Assembly (NCBI GenBank): GCA_023678885.1
Contig: CM043012.1
Location: forward strand, 14,358,036 to 14,422,035
Reading direction: 5' to 3'
DNA from: Pogostemon cablin
Taxonomy: Eukaryota; Streptophyta; Magnoliopsida; Lamiales; Lamiaceae
DNA: 64,000 nt
Position 1 is the first letter of the stretch. Every line of letters starts with the position of its first letter. Below, in pieces: positions 37,289 through 47,904 of this stretch. Position numbers and translations under genes: made by a program. The notes beneath the pieces were generated by a model that was not told where the DNA came from, ran no database searches, and saw only the letters and a program-made list of their open reading frames with translations.

Positions 37289-37739
37289 AGAGTTCAATCA
37301 AATAATTTGTGTGGTCCCTTATATTTTGTATTGGCTTCATTTTATAATTTAGAAATTCATGGAGGACTTCATCTTTAGTCCTAATATCTTCCTCTGAAAT
37401 TGTTCCCCATCCTGACACACCTCTGAGAAAATGAGAAACCAAAAAGAAACATACTAGTATTAGTCAAACTATATCACATGAATTTCCTCTCCATATAAAG
37501 CATATGGAAACAACTTTCCAAGATGCAATAGGCATATTCACAAGTGTATTAGTCCAACTTACTTTGGCTCCCACTTTCATAGGCTACAGGAGTTTGAACA
37601 ATTATAACATCACTTAACACCATGAATTTAGAATTAAATGACATATTGAGGTGCATTATTACCAAAAATTGCAACCAAATAGCCACCCCATAGGTTCGTA
37701 TTCAACAAATGTCATAAAATGAAGTAAAACCACACATAC

Positions 37740-38240
37740 ACACTAAAGATGACATCAAACGCTCTCGAAAATATCACCATTGGACTCCACGCGTCGAAAC
37801 ACGCCGGAATATGTCGAACAGTTGCCGGAATAGGCCATCACGCGCCCACACGTGCTTACACGTGCCGCCAGGATTCTTCACGAGCCGACCACGTGCCGCC
37901 ACGTGCTCTCACGCGCCTGCACATGGCGGCACGCGCCTCTTGTAAGTTGGCCGCTGCACGGCACGTGCACCTCACGAGCCACTACCGGAGAAGGTTCCGC
38001 CGGCAAGTGTATCTCACGCGCCGTCGTCGGAATTCCCGGTCACCTGCACGTGGTCTTCACGCGCCACAGCCGAGGCCACCATCCATCAGTGCGTGTTTCA
38101 CACGCGCCACCGCTAATCGTCCGTCATCCGGCTGGTCCTGACCTGGTCCGATTCGCATCCGGTCCGGTCTGGTCCAAGTCGGTTCAGTCTGTTTCAGGGT
38201 TGGTTTGACTCGGTTTGATTGGTCTGAGCTGGTCAACCTT
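37740..38240. repeat. GC-rich motif island in Copia-4 leader
   Basis: Two sub-islands. 37790-38120 has many CACGCGCC, CACGTGC and CACGAGCC motifs. 38128-38235 has CTGGTCC/CGGTC-type decamers. It lies 0.5-1 kb downstream of the primer site, upstream of gag. The long plus-strand frames across it are repeat-driven and have no protein similarity I recognise. Confidence 0.7.
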
Positions 38241-38702
38241 CAAACTTTATTAAATTGCAAAAATGTCCCTCAACTTTATTGAATTTTCAAAAAATCAACC
38301 CCCAAACTTTCTGAACTTTTGCAGTTTTGGCCCAATTTCGAAAAAACTTTAAAAAATTATATCTTGAGTTTTAGAAGGCCAAAATATGCACAAAAAATAC
38401 TGACGGACTCCTCTCGACAAGGCCTATCCAGTAGTATATCAAAAACATACTTATAGATACACAAAAAATGAGAAAACAATGAACCCTTGAAGAGTGTTAA
38501 TATTTAAAATCGTCATACACATGTAATTGCCACCGGACACATAAAATTCTGCCTTAAACTCATATGTATGATCAGTCAACATCAATTTAACCAACGATCA
38601 TACTCTTTTAATCACAAAATATGTATGAGCAAATATACCGAAAAAAGAAAAAAAGTTAAACCATGATAAAATTTCAATCCAGTAAAACAAACAGAGTACT
38701 AA

Positions 38703-38720
38703 CCATTGGCTCTGATACCA
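38703..38720 (-). other. Primer binding site of Copia-4, tRNA-iMet
   Basis: Minus strand TGGTATCAGAGCCAATGG, one base inside the LTR. It is complementary to the 3' end of plant initiator tRNA-Met. Confidence 0.88.
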
Positions 38721-38721
38721 A

Positions 38722-39229
38722 TGTTGAAAAACTCACATAACATAAACGTACAAACTATAATCATGCAAGGGAGAAATCTTACCTTTCCACGTAGGGTTAA
38801 GTCGCAGCGGAAGAGTACACACAAACATACAAAGAGAGTAATCTCACTTACCTCTCTTCCCACAGAGTTTATATCGCAGCGGAAAAACGTATGATCATCT
38901 GTGAACCAATTGTTACTCACGTTGTTAAATCGTGATCTCTGAATCAAATCATATAATATTGGGCTGTAGATTATATTCCACGATATGGTACTAATCTGTG
39001 GAATATGAAGAACTGGAATTTGCCTTGTGATTCGGGAGAGAAACACCGAGAGATAAAATGCTTATCGCGTTCTGTGTTTACGTAATATGCTTGTCTTGAT
39101 AACTGCTTATGTCGTATCAAATATACCCAGGAGGAGTTAAAAAAACTAACCTTTTAACTTCCTCCCTCCATCTGCATTATCCACTATCATATGTGGACAA
39201 TAAATAAATAATATCAAATATTATTTACA
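38722..39229 (-). repeat. 5' LTR of Copia-4
   Basis: TGTTGAAAAAC at 38722 and TATTATTTACA at 39229 on the plus strand; 508 bp, partner of 29430-29946. Confidence 0.9.
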
Positions 39230-39234
39230 ACCCT

Positions 39235-39712
39235 AATACGCATATATTCCTGCCAAGTAGAGTTTTTGTTGGATGAATTATACTCCAAAAACTGACCAAT
39301 GAAGTTTCCCAGTTGGCGACCCAGATTCTCTGACATGTAACCACGAGAAGATCATAAACTTGAACCCAAAAGGCCATCGCCTTCAGAGGAACTCGAAGGG
39401 GATGATCTCCTATCTCAAGCTGATGAAATACCTATGGAAAGTTATTGAATAACCACGGTAATTCATCTACTACACTCTTCAAATTCAACGGATGAAAGAA
39501 TTGAAATATAAATCGCCCTTCTCATATATTCTTCATGAAAACCCCTTTCCTAGGGTTAAAGAGGCAAGCCTGTGACGCATTAGGTTAAAATTTATATCTT
39601 GATCTATGAGGAAGCATCCTACCAGACTCAGATTGCTTCCATCTGGGCTCTCGGGAAGACTATCTGATTCAATCACAAGTTCATCTTCTTCTTCATGGGA
39701 TGAAATTTAACT
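39235..39712 (-). pseudogene. LINE ORF1, N-terminal part (DUF4283)
   Basis: The frame opens EEEDELVIESDSLPESPDGS, then LVGCFLIDQDINFNLMRHRL, FIFQFFHPLNLKSVVDELPW and VPLKAMAFWVQVYDLLVVTC; it ends WSIIHPTKTLLGRNICVL and joins the C-terminal part at 29429. This is the DUF4283 domain of plant L1 ORF1. At least two stops and a frame shift are present. No in-frame start lies upstream (TAA and TAG precede it). Confidence 0.8.
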
Positions 39713-40337
39713 AGTTTAAATGAAATTTAATCTCACATCAATACAAATAGTATATAAGCTCTTTAATATTTTACTATAAATATTATTAACTCAATGGGAG
39801 CGAAACATCCTTCAAATATTTATATTCATTTTGATGAATGATTTTTTTTAATAATCATCTCTTTCACTTATATCAGAGAGGAAATCCTGATCAGCAGTTA
39901 ACATTAAACATGGTATCAGCTTTGATTATAATAAAAATTATGTACTATTTGATTTGCTTCCATCAAGTTTTCTTGTTATCTCCATTTTTATATTGCTTGA
40001 ACTTTTTATGAAAGAATTCAGTTTTTCCTTAGCAATGTCTATCTATTTGTATTTTTTGGAACTGTTTAGATGGATAATTATTAAGATTTTTTTTCATTTC
40101 AAGAACTTTTAAATATACCTGTCTTTAGAATTTATTAATCTTGAATAAATCTTGGTTTTGGAAAAGAATTAAGTAAAATGCATGCTTAAAGGCTGAGGCT
40201 ACGAGGTACTCAAAAGGAGGAATTCAATAGTCTTCTAGGTGGCTGATGAATATTTATAAATCTTTTAAATTCTAAACAGACTTGTTTGTTTTTCTCATGG
40301 GATAAGTATGGTGATTAATATACTAATGTTTCAAAAG
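39713..40337 (+). other. Distal original intron of the F-box gene
   Basis: AT-rich, with no gene. It ends with the acceptor TTTCAAAAG. A TGGTATCAGC string at 39911 may be a relic primer site, but no LTR pair is seen. Confidence 0.55.
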
Positions 40338-40617
40338 ATCAAGTCAACTGAAGCATCTTACCCTTAATGGATGTTGTTTCAACACACCAAGTCAACTGGG
40401 GTATCTTAAATTTGATGGCTGTCATATTCTAACTGGAAAATGTTTGGTTGAGGCCGTTAAAAAATTCCCACATTTGGAAGAGTTGCATCTCAACAACGCC
40501 CCATTTGTTTACGCTGCAGAAATTGAAGCAATGGGCAGTTCTTGCCCTATGTTGAAGTCTTTTACATTTCATGCAAATGGGTATTTGTGTCCACACTCAA
40601 ATTTTGATCCTCGTTAG

Positions 40618-40701
40618 TATAGGTATCCATTTTATGAAGATACATATTGGTGTATACTGCATCTATTTGCAAGAATGTATCTTCATGAGTATAGGTATCC
40701 A
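40618..40701 (+). repeat. 72-bp in-frame insertion with perfect hairpin in exon 2
   Basis: TATAGGTATCCA is repeated directly at 40618-40629 and 40690-40701. Between the copies, ATGAAGATACAT (40634-40645) and ATGTATCTTCAT (40675-40686) form a 12-bp perfect stem with a 29-nt loop. The insertion is a multiple of three. The TAG stop immediately precedes it, where the second copy has GAG. Confidence 0.75.
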
Positions 40702-40956
40702 GATTTGGAATATGATAATTTTGATAGATGTAACAAGTACGCTTTTGCAATTGCAAAAAGCATGCCCAATCTGTGCCATCTTCGCATGTTGGCAGATACG
40801 ATGCATGACAATGGACTTGAAGCCATTATATATGGTTGCCGCCACCTTGAATCACTTGATATCCGAGATTGCTTAAATGTTAACATAGAAGGGCCTCTAT
40901 GCAAGAGATGCTCAGAGCTGATCAAACAGCTTAAATTCCCCGACGATGTTGAGTGA

Positions 40957-41630
40957 CTCGTTCACTCATACGGCAGTGTCGACTTTGATAGTTCAGACGA
41001 CCTGTAATGAAGATGGGACAATGTTTGAGGTTGGATTTATTCTTTCTTATTTGCTTTTAAACTTGGGATCCAATGAATCTCTTTTTTAAAATGCGTGTTT
41101 GTAACTTGTTTGGACAAACTTTTGTAAAGTTTTATTACATTTTTTTGTTAAATTTTGTATATTTCTACATTGATCCATTGGTGTTAGCTAAATATGGAGA
41201 GTTAAAAGCAACACCTCCATTTTATATATGCCATCAATGTTTTATTTTACAGGTCCATCAAAATGCTTTCAGAATCTTTGATTATGATTTATATATATAC
41301 TAGTATATCTTTGATTATGATTTATATATATACTAGTATATAACCCACGTGATAACATATTAGAAGAAAATGAACCACTAACACAAGATGTATTATACAT
41401 GAGTGAAAATGCTTCCAGCCATCACGTTATCTTGTACTCCTATAATTGATGATATATTAGAAGAAAACACTGGTAACGCCATAAAAGATAATGATGTTAA
41501 TTGCTTAGAGTGTTGGGTGAATGACAACGGTTGGTTGTCTTAATTTCCTCTTATTTCGCAATGTAAATAAGGAAATTTCAAATCATACAAGATTATATAT
41601 GTACTAGATTGAAAAAGGTTGAGTATTAAT
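40957..41630. other. Downstream region of F-box gene
   Basis: No gene is recognised. A 33-bp direct duplication (TCTTTGATTATGATTTATAT plus ATATACTAGTATA) lies at about 41274-41340. Confidence 0.6.
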
Positions 41631-41870
41631 TGTTGGTATCTTAAATAATTTGATGGGATTCTTCGTTGATTACAAATATGCATGCTACAACCCATATTTG
41701 TAGGGGATAAAGCTTAGTTACTAAGTATTCTTTTATCTTAGTTACTAAGTAATCTTAGTTACTAAGCAATCTTATATCTTAGTTACTAAGTAATCTTTAA
41801 TCTAGACTAATTAATAATTCTCAAATATTCTAAAATTATCTGTTACAAAATTAAGTTTAATATTTCAACA
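41631..41870 (-). repeat. 3' LTR of Copia-3
   Basis: 240 bp. It contains four copies of TTAGTTACTAAG, a near-palindrome, within 90 bp (about 41713-41801). The polypurine tract (minus strand AAGTTTAAGAGGGG) lies at 41871-41884. Confidence 0.92.
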
Positions 41871-41883
41871 CCCCTCTTAAACT

Positions 41884-43559
41884 TTATTTTGCATTCCAAG
41901 CAAACTTCGAAGTCTTGCAAACTCTTCGTACTTGAGCGGCTTTGTGAAAATATCGGCTAATTGGTCTTGTGATTTCATGTACTCCACTTGAACTTCTCTC
42001 TTTGCTACATTCTCTGATGTAGTGAAAGCGAGTGTCTATGTGTTTGCTCCGATTATGGAATACTGGATTCTTTGCCAATGCAATCGCCGACTTGTTGTCT
42101 ACACAAATCTTCATAGGATTCTCTTGTGTCCATCCAAGCTCCCGTAAAAGACTTCTAAGCCATATGACATGGCAAACACAGGATGTGGCGGCTACATACT
42201 CAGCTTCACATGTAGATAGTGTGACTATCGATTGCTTCTTCGACATCCAAGTCAAAGCGGTATCTCCCATGAAGAACACAAATCCACTTGTACTCTTTCG
42301 ATCATCGTTATCTCTAGCCCAATCACTATCACTATAGTCCACAAGCTCATAGTTATTATTATTTGAATAAAGTAGGCCATAGTTTAGCGTACCTTTGAGA
42401 TATCGAAGAATTCTCTTTGCCGCATTCAAGTGCGTTGTGGTTGGATTCTCCCTAAATCTACTCACAAACCCTGTTGCGTAGAGTATATCTGGTCTTGTGC
42501 AAGTTAAGTACCTTAGGCTTCCAACCAAACTTTTAAAGAGCGTCGGATCCACTTTTTCTCCATCTTCTTGCTTGGATAGTTTACTTCCACACTCCACTGG
42601 AGTGTTTATTGCCTTGCAGTCTTCCATTTTGAACTTCTTGAGGATCTCCTTCGTATAACCTTCTTGTGTGATGAAGATCCTTCCTCAAGCTGCTTGACTT
42701 CAACTCCAAGATAATATGCCATGAGCTCAATATCCGTCATCTCAAACTCTTTAGTCATGGCCTTCTTGAACTCCTCAAACATCTTTGTGTTGTTTCCTAC
42801 GAATATAAGATCATCCACATACAAGCACACAATTAAGACATCATCTCCTTTAATTTTGACGTAAAGGGCATGCAAATGTGGGCACTTTGTGAAACCATTT
42901 TCTTCCAAGTACTTATCGATCCTGCTATTCCACGCCCTTGGTGCTTGTTTTAATCCATATAGGGCCTTCTTCAACTTCAACACCTTTTCTTCTTGCCCTT
43001 TAACCTCGTAGCCTGGTGGTTGCTTGATGTAGACTTCTTTATCAAGTACACCATTCAAGAAGGCTGACTTAACATCCATCTGATAAATTCTCCATCTATT
43101 TTGGGCTGCAAGAGAAATCATTAGTCTGATAGTCTCTAGTCTGGTGACAGGAGCGAATATCTCACCATAATCGATTCCAGTTATTTGTCTATATCCTTTG
43201 GCGACAAGCCTTGCTTTGTATCTCTCTACTTCACCTTTAGAGTTCTTCTTTGCTTTATAGACTCACTTAACTCCAATGGCCTTGTGATCCTTTGGCAATG
43301 TTGCAAGCTCCCATGTATCATTCTTTACAATTACCTTAATTTCCTCGTCCATTGCATCTCTCCATCTATAGCTTTGTGTAGCCTCCTCAAAAGCTACTGT
43401 CTCACAATCAGCAAATAAGCAAAGTAATGTGAAATGTTCTAACCTTTTAGTGTCGTCATAGATCTCATCCAAGCTCCTCACTCTTGAGGTGCTTCTTTCA
43501 TTTAAGAAAGATGGTGGCGAGTCTCCAACTTCTCTTGCTGGTGAAGCGGGTGGAGTCAC
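41884..43559 (-). pseudogene. Copia-3 RT and RNase H
   Basis: RT core: MDVKSAFLNGVLDKEVYIKQ, ALYGLKQAPRAWNSRIDKYL and the intact catalytic box CLYVDDLIFVGNN. RNase H: SLVGSLRYLTCTRPDILYAT, SDSDWARDNDDRKSTSGFVF and LSTCEAEYVAATSCVCHVIW, DNKSAIALAKNPVFHNRSKH, ending FAWNAK close to the polypurine tract. A TGA at 43263-43265 replaces the Trp of the K-W-V-Y-K start of RT, and a frameshift lies near 42620-42660 between RT and RNase H. Upstream (43559-43266) is the integrase-RT linker. Confidence 0.88.
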
Positions 43560-43925
43560 TGTCTCTTCATCTTCAGCTGCTTGCTCGATTTCCTCTTCAT
43601 CTTCAAATTGTGGAGTTATAAAGTTGTGATCATTGATATTGGAATCGAAATCTCAAGCACCTTCTTCATCGAACTCCACATCTCGACTTATCACACTTTT
43701 CTTTGTGAGGGGATTATATAACTTGTAACCTTTAGAGTTAGAGTCATACCCGATGAATATGTATGGCTCACTCTTATCGTCGAGCTTTCTTCTTGTCTCG
43801 TCTGCCACGTGAGAATATAATTTGCTCCCGAATACTCTTAAATGAGCGATTCCGGACTTTCTCCTACTCCATGCTTCTTGTGGAGTCTTTCCCCATACAC
43901 TATGAGTTGGAGATCGATTGGACAG

Positions 43926-45841
43926 TTAAACCGCGCACGCCACTGCTTCTTCCGAAAATTCTTTTGGAATATTCTTTGTCTTCAAAATGCTGCGCGCCAT
44001 CTCTACTATGGTTCTATTCTTTCTCTCTGCTACACCATTTTGTTGAGGAGATCTTAGAACAGTAAGAGGCCTGCAAATACCATTTGCTTCACAATACTCC
44101 ATGAACTCCTTGGATGTGAATTCACCACCTTGATCGGTTCTCATGGATTTGATTTCTAGCACGCTCTCCTTTTAAACGGCAACCTTAAATTTCTTGAAGG
44201 CTTCAAATACTTCTGATTTTTGCTTCAAGAAATACACCCACGTTTTCTTAAAAAATCATCAATGAAGAGTAAGAAATAATTGTTGTTACCAAGAGAGCTT
44301 GGTTTTATTGGACCACACACATCGGCATGGATCAACTCCAACGGCTTCTTTGCTCGCGAGGTTGACTCCTTTGGGAATGGCCTTCTAGCTTGCTTTTCGA
44401 GTATACATCCTTCGCATAGTTGGTCGGGATGCTTGATAGATGGTAATCCTCTTACCATTTCCTTCCTTGATAACAACTCCAATCCTCCAAAATTTAAGTG
44501 CCCAAACCGTATGTGCCATAACCAAGACTTATTCTTAAAGCAAGCTTTAAGGCATTTTGCCACATCATTCCAGATATTTAATAGAAACATTCTATTTTTC
44601 GACATTGGCACCTTCGCTATTAAATTATTTTCCTTGTCTCTTATTGAAAGGTTATAATTCTTCATGTGAATGTCATAACCTTTCTGTAAGAGTTGTTCCA
44701 AACTCAAAATATTATTTTTAATGTTGGGCACATAATAAACATTCGAGATAAAATAATGACCACCAAAGGAGACATTGCCACTTACTGATTCATCCAGCTC
44801 CACAAACATGCTCCTTTTGCCACACTTGTTGCTGCTCGCTCCCGTATCAAGGTACCAAGTATCATCTTGTCTTTCTTTTTCTCCTTTGTACGCCAAGAGC
44901 ACACTTGCATTTTCTTCCTTCTTGCTCTCAACGAAGTTGGCCTTCTCTTGAACCTTTTGTTTTGCTTTCCAACACTCGGAAGCATAATGCCCAAATCTAT
45001 CACAATTATAGCATTTTATAGAAGATTTATCGTACCTCGATTTTTGATTGCTCCTTCCACGACCAAATTCTTTTTTCTCTCCATAATTTCCATAGCCCCC
45101 TCGTACACGTCCACGACCTTGACCTTGTCCTTGGCCTTGGCCATGACTTTGACCTCTACTTGGGCCTTCATCTTTCTCCTTTGCACTCACTTGCAATTTT
45201 AATAATTGCTCCACCACATCTTGTTTTCTTTTTTGTTTCTCTTCATAAGCTTTCAACGACCCCATCAAGAGATCAATTGTCATCTCCTCCAAATTTTTAG
45301 TCTCCTCAATAGTTACAACAATATGCTTAAATTTGGGAGTCAACGAACATAGTATTTTCTCCATTATTCTAACATCCTCTAATTTTTCACCATTTCTTTT
45401 CATTTGATTAGAGACCGCCAAAACTCTTGTAAAATAATCCGAAATAGATTCGGACTCCTTCATATGTAGAGACTCAAATTCTCCTCTTAAAGTTTGAAGG
45501 CGTACCTTTTTAACTTGATTGGCTCCTTTGCATGACACTTGGAGCTTGTCCTATGCTTCCTTGGCGGTAGTTGCACTCGAGATTTTCTCGAAGTCATCAT
45601 CTCCCAATGCTTGGTAGATGAGGAAGAGAGTCTTCATGTCTCTCTTTCTTGAATCTCTCAACTTATCCTTTAGTTATTGAGATAGTGTCGCCTCATCTTC
45701 CGGTTGTTCGTACCCTTTCTCTACAATCTCCCAAACATCATGAGCGTCTAGGAGTGCCTTCATCTTGATACTCCAATTATCAAAGTTTCTCTTGTTGAGC
45801 AACGGGACTTGAAAGGATTGAAGGTTATTGGCATCTCTCAT
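43926..45841 (-). pseudogene. Copia-3 gag, protease and integrase
   Basis: The start MRDANNLQSFQVPLLNKRNF is at 45841. Two nonsense codons fall in gag (about 45674 and 45551). From 45538, 437 codons are open: UBN2 gag (VKKVRLQTLRGEFESLHMKE), basic Gly/Gln-rich stretch, zinc knuckle CYNCDRFGHYASECW (a complete CX2CX4HX4C), retropepsin WYLDTGASSNKCG, and GAG-pre-integrase HIRFGHLNFGGLELLS and LCEGCILEKQARRPF, with the start of the integrase (HADVCGPIKPSSLGNNNYFL). After a frameshift near 44225 the integrase core continues RTDQGGEFTSKEFMEYC and SPQQNGVAERKNRTIVEMAR (44162-43926). Confidence 0.88.
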
Positions 45842-45854
45842 AGGAGGATCTTAT

Positions 45855-45868
45855 GGCTCTTGATACCA
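45855..45868 (-). other. Primer binding site of Copia-3, tRNA-iMet
   Basis: Minus strand TGGTATCAAGAGCC, one base from the 5' LTR. Confidence 0.88.
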
Positions 45869-45869
45869 C

Positions 45870-46109
45870 TGTTGGTATTTAAAATAATTTGATGGGATTC
45901 TTCGTTGATTACAAATATGCATGCTACAACCCATATTTATAGGGGATAAAGCTTAGTTACTAAGTATTCTTTTATCTTAGTTACTAAGTAATCTTTTATC
46001 TTAGTTACTAAGTAATCTTAGTTATTAAGTAATCTTTAATCTAGACTAATTAATTTTTCTCAAATATTCTTGAATTATCTGTTACAAAATTAAGTTTAAT
46101 ATTTCAACA
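45870..46109 (-). repeat. 5' LTR of Copia-3
   Basis: 240 bp, with the same tandem TTAGTTACTAAG array as the 3' LTR; a few substitutions separate the two. Confidence 0.92.
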
Positions 46110-46389
46110 TTAATTAGAACTATCACATGATTTGAGGGATGATAAAAAGCATCCCTCGGACAAATCGCTTAAAATAAAATGAGATTGAAGAGTAAATATC
46201 GTAGTAATTGATTTCAAAGAAAATTAATTTGTAATTATTTTAAATTATATGTTTTTTTTAAAAAAATATTATTAAAGACCATTTTTACCGATTTTATCTT
46301 CAAAAATAAAAATATATTTAAATAGATTTTATTTGTAATAATATATATAAAAAGATTTCGCTGAAACTGTGGCCAGTTTCTGTACCGTA

Positions 46390-47904
46390 TCCGGTTGTTT
46401 AAATGCCCACGCGTCAAAACCTTCCCTTCTTCCTTCCTACGTGGCTTGAGAAGAGAAAATCACCCCTTCAAGATGTTCCTTTCCTCACCTCCATCTGTCG
46501 GTTGCCTTTTTCTTCTTATTTATTCCCTCCTTTCACCGTAAGAAGCCTGTAATTTCTTCGCCTCACTTAACTTAATTTCTTAGTTGCTCAGTTTTCAGAT
46601 AAGTAACCTAATTCTTTTCCTCTGATATTGCGCGCCCACAACCCCTGGCAATCTTCACATCGGCATAGGTAAGTTCTTCGTTTTTGTAAGTTCGTTGTGC
46701 AACCCCTAATTCGGTGTTCCGTATGTTTTACTTAGTTTTCTTGTCTTAGAGATCATGTATTTGGAAATATTTCCTCTGCAATGGTTCTTTTACTATTGAT
46801 GAAGAAACAAGTAATCATTTGAAAGATTTTGGCCATTTTGGAGATGAATGTGAACCCTTACACACTGGCTTTTTACAGAAATCATACCATTGTATAGAAA
46901 GCGTATACAGTGGTCTTCCTTGCCCTTTTTCCCCCCTTTTACCAGCTACTTCGATTGTCTCCGCCCCCGTTTGATTCTACAAATTGTACACGTGTCAACT
47001 TCTCTTCCGTGCATGGCTTACACAACCCACCTTTTCTCTCATTTCTATCTTCGCATTCACAGCTGGCGCACCTCTGAATTTTTAGGTGAAACCTAATTAT
47101 TCCCCTTTTTATTTTGTACAACGAGAATTCAAATCCACTGCTCGGACCTTAATAGCGCCTTCCCGTGCTTAAAATTTTAATGGTACTGCCAACTATGTTA
47201 AAAATTCATCTTATAGAATGTATAATATAGATATTGTATGTAATGCTAGATTTATGCTGCGAATATAGAACAAATAATCTCTTATAATAGGTTTCAGACC
47301 TTTCTATTCACATGCTTCAATTTTATTTGAGGCTCTCAAATTGCAATGTTTGCAAGTACTTCAAAGTTTATTCTAGGAGTTTCTAAGGTCCTAAAATCTA
47401 AAGTCCATTCCAGATTGATTAAGCTCCTGGAGTCTATTCAATGATTGATTAATCTCGACTCTATGTGCTCTTTTATAGTTTTATCTTATGGATAATAGGT
47501 TTGTAAAGTTGCACCAGTTCCTATAGAGACTATAGTTTGGCAATACACAACTCTCACAAAGAGGATCATTCTTACTGTTGCCCTTGTCTTGTCTATCAAA
47601 ATAAAGACATTATAAGAAATATCGTCTTGAAGGGAGTGGTAAATTATATTTGGTTTGGCCAAAAGTTCTTAAAACTGTTTTAGGCTCTTTTATAATAGAT
47701 GTGGTTCAAATTGACGGTTGGGTGAAAAAGGTTCACTTAACATGAAAAACTCAAACTATTGTTAACTTTGTGAAAACAAAATTAAATATTCTTGAGAGTT
47801 TCAATTGTTTGATTGCTTGCTTCAAATTACTGAAGGTTAAGTTCAAATAACTTGGTCATTCCTGGATTAACTGCTCTTTTCCTCCTCAAGTTTTTATGGA
47901 GTTC
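46390..47904 (+). other. Possible promoter, leader and first intron of a host gene
   Basis: The stretch 46390-46670 is pyrimidine-rich, like a plant 5' leader, and ends GGCATAG|GTAAGTTC, a good donor at about 46670. The rest is AT-rich with intron-like composition. A short open segment, MFASTSKFILGVSKVLKSKV and onwards, starts at 47346. The evidence is composition and a splice-like site only. Sequence across the gypsy B insertion is continuous (GGAGTTC|CTAGCGAG), so this side and 62955-64000 were once adjacent. Confidence 0.3.

Larger units (their letters stand above)
29430..39229 (-). mobile_element. Copia-4, inserted in LINE ORF1
   Basis: Perfect TSD ACCCT at 29425-29429 and 39230-39234. 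LTRs are 517 bp (29430-29946) and 508 bp (38722-39229). From the right: primer site, long GC-rich leader, gag, protease, integrase, RT, RNase H, about 950 bp of non-coding DNA, a polypurine tract (minus-strand GAGTGGGAGAT, about 29947-29957) and the 3' LTR. A solo LTR is inserted between leader and gag (35481-37288). The domain order is that of Ty1/copia. Open frames are broken, so it is inactive. Confidence 0.9.
12405..39712 (-). mobile_element. L1-type LINE, split by nested insertions
   Basis: The element reads right to left. ORF1 N-terminus is at 39712-39235. ORF1 C-terminus and ORF2 endonuclease/RT are at 29429-26396 (TRIM inside). A short RT piece is at 24655-24625. RT thumb, zinc knuckle and RNase H run 14410-12450. 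Removing the inserts and one copy of each target duplication restores reading across the joints, for example RAT|TQESTVLKEVLLKYET. The 3' end is A-rich (about 12405-12426 on this strand). The 5' end lacks an in-frame start, so the element is probably 5'-truncated just inside ORF1. I could not find a convincing LINE target duplication, so both outer ends are approximate. Confidence 0.85.
11986..40337 (+). other. 28.35-kb intron of the F-box/LRR gene
   Basis: The intron starts GTATAA and ends TTTCAAAAG. Only about 1 kb (11986-12404 and 39713-40337) appears to be original intron. The rest is a LINE and the elements nested in it, all antisense to the gene. Confidence 0.78.
11658..40956 (+). pseudogene. 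F-box/LRR protein (FBL23/SKIP19-like), giant intron
   Basis: Exon 1 (11658-11985) starts MEVASTSTP and encodes an F-box: WINLPDDITINILQRLDALE, then VCTTWWRICKNPAMCRV. Exon 2 (40338-40956) encodes LRRs: SSQLKHLTLNGCC, VEAVKKFPHLEELHL, MGSSCPMLKSF, CRHLESLDIRDCLNVN, and a basic C-terminus ending FPDDVE. Splicing CG|GT at 11985/11986 to AG|A at 40337/40338 rebuilds ADRSSQLKHL, the expected family sequence, so the intron is 28,352 bp. Lesions: the frame shifts around 11865-11890 (MCRVLHLN in one frame, LLAVDRSEGLLVDL in another); an in-frame TAG lies at 40615-40617; a 72-bp insertion follows it. Family members are substrate receptors of SCF ubiquitin ligases. I judge the copy inactive unless these lesions are assembly errors. 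Confidence 0.82.
41631..46109 (-). mobile_element. Copia-3, complete 4.5-kb element
   Basis: Perfect TSD TTAAT at 41626-41630 and 46110-46114. Two 240-bp LTRs (41631-41870 and 45870-46109) begin TGTTGG and end CAACA on the plus strand. The primer site and polypurine tract are in place. It has the full copia order gag, protease, integrase, RT, RNase H, with only a handful of disabling changes, which makes it the best-preserved coding element in the window. Confidence 0.93.

Noticed and set aside
37749..38208. 130- and 118-codon frames rich in His, Arg and Ser
   Set aside because: They arise from repeated CACGCGCC/CACGTGC words and have no similarity to any family I recognise.
39718..39925. 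Possible degenerate LTR ending in TGGTATCAGC at 39911
   Set aside because: No second LTR, target duplication or purine tract could be found; the string alone is too short.
41631..46109. Endogenous pararetrovirus as an explanation of the RT-bearing elements
   Set aside because: The copia order with integrase before RT, paired LTRs and 5-bp duplications identify LTR retrotransposons; no movement or coat protein is present.
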